Shown here in pieces: positions 12,895 to 21,428 of a DNA stretch of 21,692 nt. Made by a program: the position numbers and the translations under genes. The notes beneath the pieces are model-generated. The model had not been told where the DNA came from, made no database searches, and saw only the letters and a list, made by a program, of their open reading frames with translations. Position 1 is the stretch's first letter. Each line of letters begins with the position of its first letter. The stretch is from Bacteroidales bacterium (GTDB lineage: Bacteria > Bacteroidota > Bacteroidia > Bacteroidales > ML635J-15): contig SLSH01000366.1 of assembly GCA_007130555.1 (NCBI GenBank), forward strand, positions 1 through 21,692. The letters run 5' to 3'.

Positions 12895-14689
12895 ATTTAA
12901 TATCCATATCAAAAATCATTCTTGCCTGTACTCCGTCCATTTCTTTGATTTGTTCGATTAGTTGGAATGTTTTATAATTTTCTCCCAGTGTTTGCTTAAA
13001 AATTTTATGTGTCAGACTAAAAGAAAGGTCAGAAATTATTTTTTCCATAAAATCTCTTCCTTTCGGATATTCTATTAGTCTGTAATCGTCTAGTTCTGCT
13101 AATTCGATGGCTTTATTAACGGCATCATTTATTCCGCCGATTTCATCTACCAGTCCGAGTTCAACCGAACTAATTCCGCTCCAGATTCTGCCTTCGCTTA
13201 TAAGTCGTATTTCTTCGGTACTGAGATTTTTTCTGCCGTCTGCAACGCGGTCGAGAAATACTTCATAAAAATCATCTACTTGTTTTTGTATAAATTGTCT
13301 TTCGTGTTCTTCTATCGGTCTCATAACCGAGCCTATATCTGCATTTTTATTTGTAGCAACCACATCAATAGAGATTCCCAGTTTATCGTTCATAAGTTCT
13401 TCCATATTCGGAATTAGTCCAAAAACTCCGATTGAGCCTGTGATTGTATTTGGCTGTGCGAAGATATAATTTGCAGGACAAGCTATATAATATCCTCCTG
13501 ATGCGGCAAGATTTCCCATTGATACAACAACCGGTTTTTCTTTAACCGTAAGCACTACTTCTCTCCAGATTGTTTCGGAAGCCAATCCCGAGCCTCCCGG
13601 AGAATTAACTCTCAAAACAATTGCTTTATAATCATCATTTAAACGTATTTCTCTGATAACTTCCGCTAATCTGTCTCCGCCTATACTACCCTCTCTGCCT
13701 TTGCCCATTACAATTTCTCCTTCGGCAAAAACAACTGCAACTTTATTTTTACTTCTTGTTGTTTCAATTCCTTTTGTTTTCACTCTTTGATATTTTGTAA
13801 GATTTACGATAAAATCTTTTGTTTCGGCATCTTCATCTGCTCCGGTTTTTTCTTTTATTATTTCAAGAAATTCATCATAATACATAATGCCGTCTATCAT
13901 TCCGTTTTTCAGTGATGTTTCTGCATTATAACACATAAGTTCGTCCGCATATAAGTTTAAATCTTCAATTGAAATATTTCTTTCTTCAGATATATTTAAA
14001 ATTATTTCGTCCCAAATACTTTGAAGCATTTCGGTTGTCTGCAATCTGTTTGCTTCACTCATTTTTTCTTCGGTAAACGGTTCGGTTGCGGCTTTAAATT
14101 CTCCGTATCTGAAAATCTGCGGTTCTATGCCCAGTTTTTCTAGTGCATTTTTAAAGAACAATAAACGTGCAACTAGACCTGACCATAAAAAAGAACCTTG
14201 CGGATTAAGGTAAATTTCATCCGAAACGCTGGCTAAATAATATGCTTTTTGCGAATAAACATCCGAATAGCTTATTATAAATTTTTCCGATTCTTTAAAA
14301 TCAATAAGTTTATTCCTTATTTCTTCTATTGTCGCAAAACCCGCAGGTAATACCGATAAATTAAGATAAATTCCTTTAACATTATCATCGTTCTTTGCTT
14401 TTTCGATATTTTTTAATATATCGTTTAATCCGATAATTCTTGTTGATTCAAAATTTACAAAATCAATACTTTTAAACGGATTATCGGAAGTTTTGTCGGG
14501 TATCTCATTTTCCAGATTTATTTCCAATACTGTCCCTTCTTTTATCAGAACATCTTTATCTGTTTTAAATCCTTTTCCTAATCCTGAGATTAATACCGAA
14601 AAGAAAATGAATATTATACCGAAAATTACAATAAAAGATAAGACACATCCGGTAACTGTCGCCAAGGTAAATTTCCAAAATTGTTTCAT
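12893..14689 (-). CDS. sppA: Signal peptide peptidase SppA, 67-kDa type
   Basis: Membrane-bound serine protease of 598 residues that degrades leftover signal peptides after export; it works as a ring-like oligomer facing the periplasm. One N-terminal transmembrane segment (about 8-36) anchors it. It has the two tandem S49 domains of the long, E. coli-like form rather than the short archaeal/Bacillus form. The catalytic Lys is in the first domain, in FRYGEFKAATEPF (K199), and the nucleophile in the second, in MGNLAASGGYY (S397). NSPGGSGLASETIW (362-375) precedes it, and FAQPNTITGSIGVFG follows. The start is an ATG in front of the membrane segment. The gene lies downstream of an inverted-repeat array; I find no full promoter, only TAACTTTA upstream on the minus strand. 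The stop is TAG, supplied by a tandem repeat. Confidence 0.95.
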   Translation of the reverse strand: MKQFWKFTLATVTGCVLSFIVIFGIIFIFFSVLISGLGKGFKTDKDVLIKEGTVLEINLENEIPDKTSDNPFKSIDFVNFESTRIIGLNDILKNIEKAKNDDNVKGIYLNLSVLPAGFATIEEIRNKLIDFKESEKFIISYSDVYSQKAYYLASVSDEIYLNPQGSFLWSGLVARLLFFKNALEKLGIEPQIFRYGEFKAATEPFTEEKMSEANRLQTTEMLQSIWDEIILNISEERNISIEDLNLYADELMCYNAETSLKNGMIDGIMYYDEFLEIIKEKTGADEDAETKDFIVNLTKYQRVKTKGIETTRSKNKVAVVFAEGEIVMGKGREGSIGGDRLAEVIREIRLNDDYKAIVLRVNSPGGSGLASETIWREVVLTVKEKPVVVSMGNLAASGGYYIACPANYIFAQPNTITGSIGVFGLIPNMEELMNDKLGISIDVVATNKNADIGSVMRPIEEHERQFIQKQVDDFYEVFLDRVADGRKNLSTEEIRLISEGRIWSGISSVELGLVDEIGGINDAVNKAIELAELDDYRLIEYPKGRDFMEKIISDLSFSLTHKIFKQTLGENYKTFQLIEQIKEMDGVQARMIFDMDIK

Positions 14690-14698
14690 AATAAATTA

Positions 14699-14883
14699 TT
14701 TTTTTTAATTAGTTAATAATAAAGTTATTTTTTTTGATTCTATCACTATTTTAAGGGGATAAGGTATAGGGGATGAGGTATAGGGGTGTAAGGGAGCGTT
14801 CCCTATACCCATAGACCCTTATACCCCCTTATACCTTATCCCCCCTATACCCATATCCCTTTTTTTTTTAATTAGTTAATAAT
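14699..14883. repeat. 22-bp direct repeats flanking an inverted-repeat array
   Basis: The 22 bases at 14699-14720 (eight Ts then AATTAGTTAATAAT) recur exactly at 14862-14883, where they form the last codons and stop of the response-regulator gene. Between them lie about 140 bp including a GC-rich array of GGTATAGGG-like units. Confidence 0.8.
14754..14851. repeat. Inverted-repeat array of GGTATAGGG-like units
   Basis: Two forward units (14763-14772, 14777-14786) and four inverted ones (14801-14809, 14817-14825, 14827-14835, 14843-14851). The outer arms (14754-14772 against about 14825-14846) pair over some 18 bp with one bulge, and the centre forms AGGGA-GCGT-TCCCT (14791-14804). On the minus strand, the direction of both neighbours, this would make a large hairpin after the response-regulator stop, so it may act as terminator or mRNA 3' barrier. 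Confidence 0.75.
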
Positions 14884-15245
14884 TTTTCTATACTTGATAA
14901 TAGTTCTTCGCTACTCACAGGTTTTTCAAGATATGCGTTGCATCCTAAATTTATACATTTATCTTTAATTTCAACAGCTTCGCTTGCAGATTGTACAATT
15001 ATGGGGATTTTACTATTTTTTTTCTTCAGACTTTTTATTACTTCAAATCCGTCTAATCCATGTATCTGAATATCTAAAAGCACTATATCAATTTTATTAT
15101 TTTCGAATAATTCTATTGCCTGATCGCCATTATCCGCATTTATTAAATCAAATCCGTTTTTTTGCAATAACAAATTCAAATAATGTGAACTGATGTTATC
15201 GTCTTCTACAATCAATGCTGTCTTTCCCGTAAACTTTTTCATCAT
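14868..15245 (-). CDS. Single-domain response regulator (CheY-like receiver)
   Basis: A 125-residue protein consisting only of a receiver domain, with no output domain. The acidic pocket is VEDD (13-16), the phosphoacceptor Asp is D58 in VLLDIQIHGLDGFE, the switch Ser is S86 in IIVQSAS and the conserved Lys is K108 in YLEKP. All residues needed for phosphorylation are present. It begins with two ATG codons, either of which could start it, only 1 nt after the stop of the phosphatase gene, so the pair is one operon. Receiver-only proteins act by binding partners or passing phosphate along; no histidine kinase is in view, so its partner is encoded elsewhere. Confidence 0.92.
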   Translation of the reverse strand: MMKKFTGKTALIVEDDNISSHYLNLLLQKNGFDLINADNGDQAIELFENNKIDIVLLDIQIHGLDGFEVIKSLKKKNSKIPIIVQSASEAVEIKDKCINLGCNAYLEKPVSSEELLSSIEKLLTN

Positions 15246-15246
15246 A

Positions 15247-16071
15247 TTATTTACAAATATAATTAATCCCTTTTAAAGTTTTAAGTCTGTTTTGTTGAGG
15301 CGTTAATTCCTTATTTTCGTATATTGCTCCCTCCCACTCTCCGTACATAGGATTTGGGAAAACAATATATTTGGTTCCGAACAATTCTTTATTATTATCA
15401 ACGGCATCAAATCCGTTATTTACGGTTCTGTCTTCGAAAATTCCCGCAAAGTCGTTTAAATTATCTCCCAGTAATAAAATTATTTCATAATTCTCTCTTA
15501 CAATGTCTCTTCTTATAATTTTACTGCTCTCATCTGCTCTGAATATATAATTTTCTATGGGAATTTCGGGAAATCCCAGTTTCCTGATATTCGAAAATGT
15601 AGATTCAATTTCACTTAATCTTCTGTTTGAAACATAAAAAATTTCAACACCTGTACTAACTGCATATTTTAAAAAGTCAACTGCTCCCGGTAATGCCTGA
15701 GCACACTCCAAGTCGGTCCATTGTTTCCATGTTTCAAGACTATAAGTATCTTCGTTGAATATCAGATCTGCCTGATAATAACTGTTATCAAGAATTGTTT
15801 CATCCAAGTCCAGCACTATTGCAGGCGGTTTTTTACCCTCATATTCAGATAAATTATTTTTAAGTGCAATTTTTGCAAGATTAAAAGCCTGATAATATGA
15901 TGCTCTCATTTCGGCAGAACTCTGATACCAAAGAGTTGCATAAATAAAATAATCGGAACTACCGCAATTGCCGGATTCAATACCATTCGAAACTGCTTCA
16001 TTATCAGCATTTTGACAATTACTAAAAACAATAAAACTAAATACAATTATAATTACAAAGATTCTGTGCAT
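15247..16071 (-). CDS. Acid phosphatase / 5'-nucleotidase lipoprotein, e(P4) family
   Basis: HAD-superfamily phosphatase of 274 residues, exported and probably lipid-anchored: the signal peptide ends at C19 (VFSNC, a slightly unusual lipobox with Asn before the Cys). HAD motif I is VLDLDETILD, with the nucleophile and general acid Asp at 88 and 90. Motif II is in FYVSNRR (145-151), and the acidic motif IV is GDNLNDF (202-208). WYQSSAEMRASYYQAF near the start is typical of the e(P4)/class C acid phosphatases, which dephosphorylate nucleotides such as NMN outside the cytoplasm. A TACTTTTG box on the minus strand (16096-16089) lies 18 nt upstream of the ATG. The response-regulator gene follows after 1 nt. 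Confidence 0.9.
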   Translation of the reverse strand: MHRIFVIIIVFSFIVFSNCQNADNEAVSNGIESGNCGSSDYFIYATLWYQSSAEMRASYYQAFNLAKIALKNNLSEYEGKKPPAIVLDLDETILDNSYYQADLIFNEDTYSLETWKQWTDLECAQALPGAVDFLKYAVSTGVEIFYVSNRRLSEIESTFSNIRKLGFPEIPIENYIFRADESSKIIRRDIVRENYEIILLLGDNLNDFAGIFEDRTVNNGFDAVDNNKELFGTKYIVFPNPMYGEWEGAIYENKELTPQQNRLKTLKGINYICK

Positions 16072-16088
16072 AATAAACGATTTTTTTA

Positions 16089-16096
16089 CAAAAGTA
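16089..16096 (-). promoter_or_regulatory. -7 box of the phosphatase-regulator operon
   Basis: Minus strand TACTTTTG, full TAnnTTTG match. No TTTG -33 box at standard spacing. Confidence 0.45.
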
Positions 16097-16213
16097 AAAT
16101 AGATTTTTTAAATCCGCTAAATAAAAGGGAAAAAAATAAAAAAATGTATTTAAGCTGATGACAAAACTTTTATTATCTGCCAAATCTTACTGACAATTCC
16201 TCTTTGCAAAATA

Positions 16214-16290
16214 CACCCCTCTGCTCGCTCGGATTTGCAACCCGAGTGAGCGGGGTGCAAGATTTCAATATTTACAAAAATCCGGCACTG
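16214..16290. repeat. Dispersed intergenic repeat, copy 3 (5' modules only)
   Basis: A long hairpin, CACCCC/GGGGTG plus GCTCGCTCGG/CCGAGTGAGC (16214-16257) around the loop ATTTGCAAC, is followed by GATTTCAATATTTAC and AAAAATCCGGCACTG. Copy 2 has the same order (CCGAGTGAGTGGGGTGCAAT, then ATTTACAAAAATCTGACACT). The later modules are missing here. The 327-nt gap 16072-16398 otherwise holds only the two divergent promoters. Confidence 0.8.
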
Positions 16291-16371
16291 AGGGATAAAT
16301 ATTCATTATTCTAAACTTAGCTTAAAACAATTTTAGAACTCATTTTTCCGTTTTTATTTGAAATATTTATT

Positions 16372-16379
16372 TAAATTTG
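16372..16379 (+). promoter_or_regulatory. -7 box of the DUF4831-Omp85 operon
   Basis: TAAATTTG, a full match, 19 nt before the ATG at 16399. A TTTG lies 11 nt upstream, too close to serve as the -33 box. Confidence 0.45.
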
Positions 16380-16398
16380 CATAAAAATTTTATTGATT

Positions 16399-17553
16399 AT
16401 GAAAAACACATTCTTTCTTGTATTCGTATGTATGCTTTTATTTTCCTGCTCGTCAAAGCTGCATGTAGTTTCTGTGGGAGATAAAAATATTCAGGTACAA
16501 AAAACGGGATTAACATATTTTTTACCCCGTGCAGTAATAGAAATTCAAACCGAAGTTACTTCCGAACGTTTTATTCCCGGACCATATCACAAATACGCTG
16601 AGAAATTTTTAAGTATTAAAGATGTTATGACACAAAAAACATCATATTCCGATATTACCGGTATAAAAATTCAGGAATACTATGAAGCCGACCCCTCTGC
16701 GGCTTTTCTTATCATGAACAATAAGAATAATGATTTTTATTTTGACGATAATATGGTTTTATTAGGAATGAATACCGAAGCTCTCGAATTCAGCCCGTAT
16801 GATTATCACACAAAATACAATATTCCTGATTTTTATGACACCAAAGTTCATTTTACGGATATGACTGTTGAAGAAAATTTCACAAGTATATTTGATACGA
16901 CTTATAAAGTAATTGAAATTGATTCGGTCTTTCAGAAAATTCCGGTTTATAATCCTGTTATGACAATTAAATCCGAAGAACAAAAAGCCGAAGAAGCAGC
17001 GGAATTTATATTAGAACTCCGGAAAAGCAGATTATACTTGCTACAAGGAGACATAGAATTATTTCCCGAAAATAAAACAATGAAGCAAATACTAAATAAA
17101 CTTGATGAAATGGAGCAAAAATATCTGGAATTATTTATCGGTAAAACAATAAAAGAATCGGAGACTTTTGTTTACAGATATATACCGGATAATATGCAGC
17201 AAAACGATTCGGCAACAATGTTTTACCTGTGCGACAATCTGGGTGTTACAAATAAACCGGATAATTTTACATATCCTGTTTATCTGAAATTTAAAAATAC
17301 GGGTACCGCAAATGAATTTGACAGATTTTTCGTAATGCAAAATGAAATAAAAGAAAAAACAAAAGGATTACATTATCGCATACCATCAACTGCAACGGTA
17401 TATGTCGGAATTTTTGATAATTATTATGCACAAAAGAATGTAATAGTTCCTCAGTGCGGTATTATTACAAGTATTCCCGAAAAAATTATGAACAAAAAAG
17501 ATTTAATCATAAAAATACATCCGCAATACGGTTCAATACTGCGTATAAAATAA
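16399..17553 (+). CDS. DUF4831 family lipoprotein
   Basis: A 384-residue lipoprotein: MKNTFFLVFVCMLLFSC ends in a lipobox with Cys 17, followed by Ser-Ser. The opening of the mature part, GLTYFLPRAVIEIQTEV...PGPYHKYAEKFLSIKDV, is the signature of DUF4831, a family I know only from Bacteroidota and without assigned function. The middle has EEQKAEEAAEFILELRKSRLYLLQGD, a strongly helical segment, and the end is beta-rich (TVYVGIFDN). Its position 4 nt before an Omp85-family gene suggests that the two act together at the outer membrane. The frame opens two codons earlier at a TTG; I take the ATG at 16399. Confidence 0.85.
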   Translation: MKNTFFLVFVCMLLFSCSSKLHVVSVGDKNIQVQKTGLTYFLPRAVIEIQTEVTSERFIPGPYHKYAEKFLSIKDVMTQKTSYSDITGIKIQEYYEADPSAAFLIMNNKNNDFYFDDNMVLLGMNTEALEFSPYDYHTKYNIPDFYDTKVHFTDMTVEENFTSIFDTTYKVIEIDSVFQKIPVYNPVMTIKSEEQKAEEAAEFILELRKSRLYLLQGDIELFPENKTMKQILNKLDEMEQKYLELFIGKTIKESETFVYRYIPDNMQQNDSATMFYLCDNLGVTNKPDNFTYPVYLKFKNTGTANEFDRFFVMQNEIKEKTKGLHYRIPSTATVYVGIFDNYYAQKNVIVPQCGIITSIPEKIMNKKDLIIKIHPQYGSILRIK

Positions 17554-17557
17554 TATA

Positions 17558-19246
17558 ATGTACAAATACATAATATATTTATTTTTAATTTTTCTTTTTT
17601 ATATAAGCAATTCCCTAACTTATTCTCAATCACTATTTTATTATTACAGAGATTATCAACATCAAAACTATAAGTTAGCAGATAAACATACTGATACAGA
17701 CAGTATTTCGGTTTATAAGATACTTGAAGACAAAAAAGAAGAATTAATATCCGGTGCATACATTTCGGCAGGATACGACAGTATAAAGTTGACTGATTCG
17801 GTTTACAGAGCATATTTAACACGAGGGCATAAATATTTCTGGGACAATTTAGAACCCGACACATCATTTACAGATATATTCCAAAAGGCTAAAATAAATA
17901 ATAAACCCGTTGATATTTACAGATTAAATAAAATGTACGAAAATATTCTGAAATATTGTCAGAACAACGGTTATCCGTTTGCAAGGATTGAACTTGATGA
18001 GTTTTATATAAACGACTCGCTGTTTAAAGCAAAAATAAATGTTGACAAAGGCGATAAATATTATTTTGACAGTATTATTATTAAAGGCGATATAGATTTA
18101 AAATACCATTATTTGCAAAACTATCTGTCATTGCGAAAAGGCAGTATATTTTCGATGAGAAAAACAGATGAAATAAACCGCCTTATAGGAAATCTTGCTT
18201 TTATTGAACAGACAAGGAATTATGAATTGGCATTTATTGATAACAAAGCTGATTTGGTAATGTACCTGAAAAGCAAAAAAGCAAATCAATTTAACGGGAT
18301 ATTGGGAATTCTTCCGAATAATCAAACAACAGATAAAATACTGATAACAGGGGATGTAAATCTTCTGTTAAATAATGCTCTTGGCAGAGGAGAATTATTA
18401 TCTTTTGAATGGCAAAGACTCGAAGAGCAAAGTCAAAATTTATTGATAAATGGATTTTATCCGTACTGGTTCCGTTCAAGATTCGGAACAGGTATTGAAT
18501 TTAATATGGAAAAAAGAGACTCGTCATATTTTAGTACCGACTTGAAAATAAGCCTCAGATATTTTACTTTTGCCGATAACGGATTTGATATTTTTTATCA
18601 ATCTTTTAATTCTTATGTCCTTGATAATAAACAACCCGACAGCGATTATGCAAATATAAAAGCAGATTTGGGTGGATTGTCGTATAAATATGCAAAATTA
18701 GACAATGTATTTAATCCACGCAGAGGTTTGTCTTTTTACATATCTTCGGCAATGGGTACCAGAACAAGTTCGTTAAGCTCCGAAGATAACGAAGAAAAAT
18801 CTGTTTTACATTCAAGAAGCACTTTGATTTTATCGTATTACCTCCCGATTTTCAAGTATATGGCAATTAAATTTAATAACAGAACATCTCTTATGTATAG
18901 TGAACAATTATATGAAAATGAACTTTTCAGAATCGGCGGATTAAATACCATAAGAGGATTTGACGAATATTCGTTTCCCACATCAGGTTATTCGATATAT
19001 AATATTGAAATCAGATATTTATTTGAAGAAAACTCCGCATTTTTCGGATTTTATGATTTTGCATATTTCGAAAAACGATTTACGAAAGAAGAAGGATATA
19101 ACTTAGCCCACGGCATCGGAGCAGGTATCAACCTGCAAACAAATGCAGGCGTTTTTTCGCTGGTATATGCTTTGGGTAAAATAAATCAGAATAATTTTGA
19201 CTTTAACAGTTTTAAAATCCACATAGGATACAGAAATAATTTTTAG
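17558..19246 (+). CDS. Omp85/BamA-TamA family outer-membrane protein
   Basis: Outer-membrane protein of 562 residues with a signal peptide at about 1-24 (ending SLTYSQ). The N-terminal third (about 100-243) has POTRA-like folds: YRLNKMYENILKYCQNNGYPFARIE, then YYFDSIIIKGDIDLKYHYLQNYLSLRKG. The C-terminal part is a 16-strand-type barrel with the family motif IRGF (465-468) in GGLNTIRGFDEYSF and FNPRRGLSFYI (385-395). It ends in Phe, as outer-membrane barrels do. It is shorter than BamA (five POTRAs) and closer to TamA or other surface-antigen D15 proteins with two POTRAs, so it is probably not the essential BamA. It shares an operon with a DUF4831 lipoprotein. Substrate unknown. Confidence 0.9.
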   Translation: MYKYIIYLFLIFLFYISNSLTYSQSLFYYYRDYQHQNYKLADKHTDTDSISVYKILEDKKEELISGAYISAGYDSIKLTDSVYRAYLTRGHKYFWDNLEPDTSFTDIFQKAKINNKPVDIYRLNKMYENILKYCQNNGYPFARIELDEFYINDSLFKAKINVDKGDKYYFDSIIIKGDIDLKYHYLQNYLSLRKGSIFSMRKTDEINRLIGNLAFIEQTRNYELAFIDNKADLVMYLKSKKANQFNGILGILPNNQTTDKILITGDVNLLLNNALGRGELLSFEWQRLEEQSQNLLINGFYPYWFRSRFGTGIEFNMEKRDSSYFSTDLKISLRYFTFADNGFDIFYQSFNSYVLDNKQPDSDYANIKADLGGLSYKYAKLDNVFNPRRGLSFYISSAMGTRTSSLSSEDNEEKSVLHSRSTLILSYYLPIFKYMAIKFNNRTSLMYSEQLYENELFRIGGLNTIRGFDEYSFPTSGYSIYNIEIRYLFEENSAFFGFYDFAYFEKRFTKEEGYNLAHGIGAGINLQTNAGVFSLVYALGKINQNNFDFNSFKIHIGYRNNF

Positions 19247-19259
19247 AATCTGTGTTTTT

Positions 19260-19459
19260 TGTAACAAAACGTAAATTGCCGTTGTCTCAAAATGCAATCC
19301 GAGTGAGTGGGGTGCAATATTTCATTATTTACAAAAATCTGACACTGTAAGCGACACAGATAAATAACCCGCAAGCGGAGCCGCCGGTACGGGTATAAAG
19401 AAAACACACTACCTGTTTTGGCGGGAAATTTGCCTTTTTTGCAAATTTCGTGACAAAAC
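19260..19459. repeat. Dispersed intergenic repeat, copy 2 (most complete)
   Basis: Includes all modules in order: CCGAGTGAGTGGGGTGCAAT (19294-19313), ATTTACAAAAATCTGACACT (19327-19346), CACAGA (19355), AAGCGGAGCCGCCGGTACGG (19373-19392) and the terminal hairpin GAAATTTGC/GCAAATTTC (19425-19449) with GTGACAAAAC. A short GTAACAAAACGTAA near 19260 repeats the end module. Modules after 19355 match 4608-4714. It lies directly after the Omp85 stop, in the 336-nt gap before the acyltransferase gene. Confidence 0.85.
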
Positions 19460-19501
19460 CATTTATCCCATAAATATTTTGCGAAACTTTATAACATATA
19501 A

Positions 19502-19532
19502 TTTGATAAACTTATTTTTTTTTGTAATTTTG
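19502..19532 (+). promoter_or_regulatory. Promoter of the acyltransferase gene
   Basis: TTTG (19502-19505), 19 nt, TAATTTTG (19525-19532). Full match with standard spacing; start near 19539, leader about 44 nt. Confidence 0.75.
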
Positions 19533-19582
19533 CCATTTATATTCATACATTATGTAGATGTAAATAATACATTTTATTTTAA

Positions 19583-21331
19583 ATGACTTCCGAAGTTAGA
19601 AATAAAACCTTAATTAATAAAAAAGACCTTAAAGAAAGTGTTAAATTAAAAGGTTTTATTGGTAGCATACTTGCTGCTATAGCAATGCCTGTATTAAGTT
19701 TAAATAAAATAAATAAGTTTTATGACAAATGTTATCATAATGATTTTCAGATTTTTTTGGATAATACTTTTAAGTATAATAATAACAGCATAAAGTTTTT
19801 AAAAACAGATCTGAATAATATCCCTGATAAAGTCCCTATTGTTTTTATTGCCAATCATCCTCTGGGAGGATGGGACGGACTTGCTTTAATTAAAATTTTA
19901 TCAAAAAAAAGACCAGATGTAAAATTTGTTGTTAACTTTTTATTAGAAAAAATAGCTCCTTTAAAACAGTACTTTATCGGAGTAAATCCTTTTGAAAAAA
20001 ACAAAGCCTTATTTTCCAGTTATAAAGGAATCAGAGAAATGCACAGCTATCTTCAAAACGGAAATTCACTGGCATTTTTTCCGGCAGGAGAAGTTTCTAC
20101 AAACTATGGCAAACTAAAAAGAGTTGAAGACAGAGCATGGCAAAACAATATCATCAAATTTATTAAACAATCAAATGTATATGTCGTACCCGTTTATATT
20201 AATGATAAAAACAGTCCTTTTTTTCACTTTTTAGGACGAATACATCCGTCATTAAGAACTTTAAGATTGCCCCAGGAATTAATCAACAAAAAGAATTCGG
20301 ATATCAAAATAAGATTCGGATATCCCATACACATTAATGCATTTAAAAATATTACCAAAATCAAACAGCTCGGAAAAACCTTAAAATCAATAACATACTG
20401 CTTAAATACAAACGTAGAAGAAAGTTCCGAGTTCAGTAAAGACCATATAGCTCAACATATAATTGAAACTATCCCTGCAAATCTTTTAATCGGAGAAATA
20501 AATGAAATCAGTAAAGAACATAAATTATTTTCTGCTGAAAACTATTCATGCTTTTTTGCACCGACAAATAAAATACCAAATATTTTCAAAGAAATATCAA
20601 GACTGAGAGAACTTACATTCAGAACAATAGGAGAAGGTACCGGACAAGAATTTGATAATGACAAATTTGATAAATATTATAATCATTTGTTTATATGGGA
20701 TGATGAAAAAAACTGTATCGTAGGAGCATACAGAATAGGAATGGGCAAAGAAATAATTGATAATTACGGCATAAACGGATTCTATTTAAATACTCTCTTT
20801 AATTTTAAAAAAGAATTCGAAACTTATTTATCTAACTCTATGGAACTAGGACGTTCGTTTATTGTTCAGGATTATCAACGAAAAACATTACCATTATTTC
20901 TTCTGTGGAGAGGCATAAATAATGTAACAATGATGTATCCTGATTACAAATACTTAATCGGACCGGTAAGTATCAGTAGTTTATTTTCAACAAACTCTAA
21001 AATTTTACTTCTAGAATTCCTGAAAAGAAATTATAATGACCCGAAAATATCAAAATTAATCAGTCCCAGACTTGAATTTAAATACAAATTAAATCATCAC
21101 CATAAAATTATTCTGGATTCTGTAGGAAATGATATTAATAAAATGGATAAAATTATTAAATGCATTGACATCAATAAATTTAACATCCCTATATTAATAA
21201 AAAAATATATGTCGCTGGGAGGTATAATAACAGAATTTAATGTTGACCCTGACTTTAACTTTTCTATAGACGGTTTAGTAATATTGGATATTAATAAAGT
21301 TTCCGAAGAAGTTAAAAAATCATATTCTTAG
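19583..21331 (+). CDS. Bifunctional acyltransferase: PlsC-like domain fused to OlsB/GNAT-like domain
   Basis: A 582-residue fusion. The first half (about 25-290) is a PlsC/OlsA-type O-acyltransferase: NHPLGGWDG (91-99) carries the catalytic His and Asp and FFPAGEVS (165-172) is the acceptor motif. The second half (about 310-580) resembles the N-acyltransferase OlsB: RLRELTFRTIGEGTG, FIWDDEKNCIVGAYRIGMGK, MELGRSFI, and a closing segment GLVILDI. This is the layout of OlsF, the single-protein ornithine-lipid synthase described for Serratia and Flavobacterium johnsoniae, which N-acylates an amino acid and then O-acylates the 3-hydroxy group. In Bacteroidota the amino acid can also be glycine or another one, so the head group is not fixed. 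The membrane is its site. It stands alone with its own strong promoter and terminator. Confidence 0.85.
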   Translation: MTSEVRNKTLINKKDLKESVKLKGFIGSILAAIAMPVLSLNKINKFYDKCYHNDFQIFLDNTFKYNNNSIKFLKTDLNNIPDKVPIVFIANHPLGGWDGLALIKILSKKRPDVKFVVNFLLEKIAPLKQYFIGVNPFEKNKALFSSYKGIREMHSYLQNGNSLAFFPAGEVSTNYGKLKRVEDRAWQNNIIKFIKQSNVYVVPVYINDKNSPFFHFLGRIHPSLRTLRLPQELINKKNSDIKIRFGYPIHINAFKNITKIKQLGKTLKSITYCLNTNVEESSEFSKDHIAQHIIETIPANLLIGEINEISKEHKLFSAENYSCFFAPTNKIPNIFKEISRLRELTFRTIGEGTGQEFDNDKFDKYYNHLFIWDDEKNCIVGAYRIGMGKEIIDNYGINGFYLNTLFNFKKEFETYLSNSMELGRSFIVQDYQRKTLPLFLLWRGINNVTMMYPDYKYLIGPVSISSLFSTNSKILLLEFLKRNYNDPKISKLISPRLEFKYKLNHHHKIILDSVGNDINKMDKIIKCIDINKFNIPILIKKYMSLGGIITEFNVDPDFNFSIDGLVILDINKVSEEVKKSYS

Positions 21332-21364
21332 ATTTATAATAATAGAAGTTTTGCAGATAAAACT

Positions 21365-21393
21365 AAAAATCCTGTCTGGGAGACAGGATTTTT
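21365..21393 (+). terminator. Terminator of the acyltransferase gene
   Basis: A perfect 13-bp stem, AAAAATCCTGTCT (21365-21377) and its complement (21381-21393), around a GGG loop, ending in a T-run. It lies 34 nt after the stop. Confidence 0.92.
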
Positions 21394-21428
21394 AACAAGT
21401 TAAGCATTGTTATTGTAAGGAGATTATT

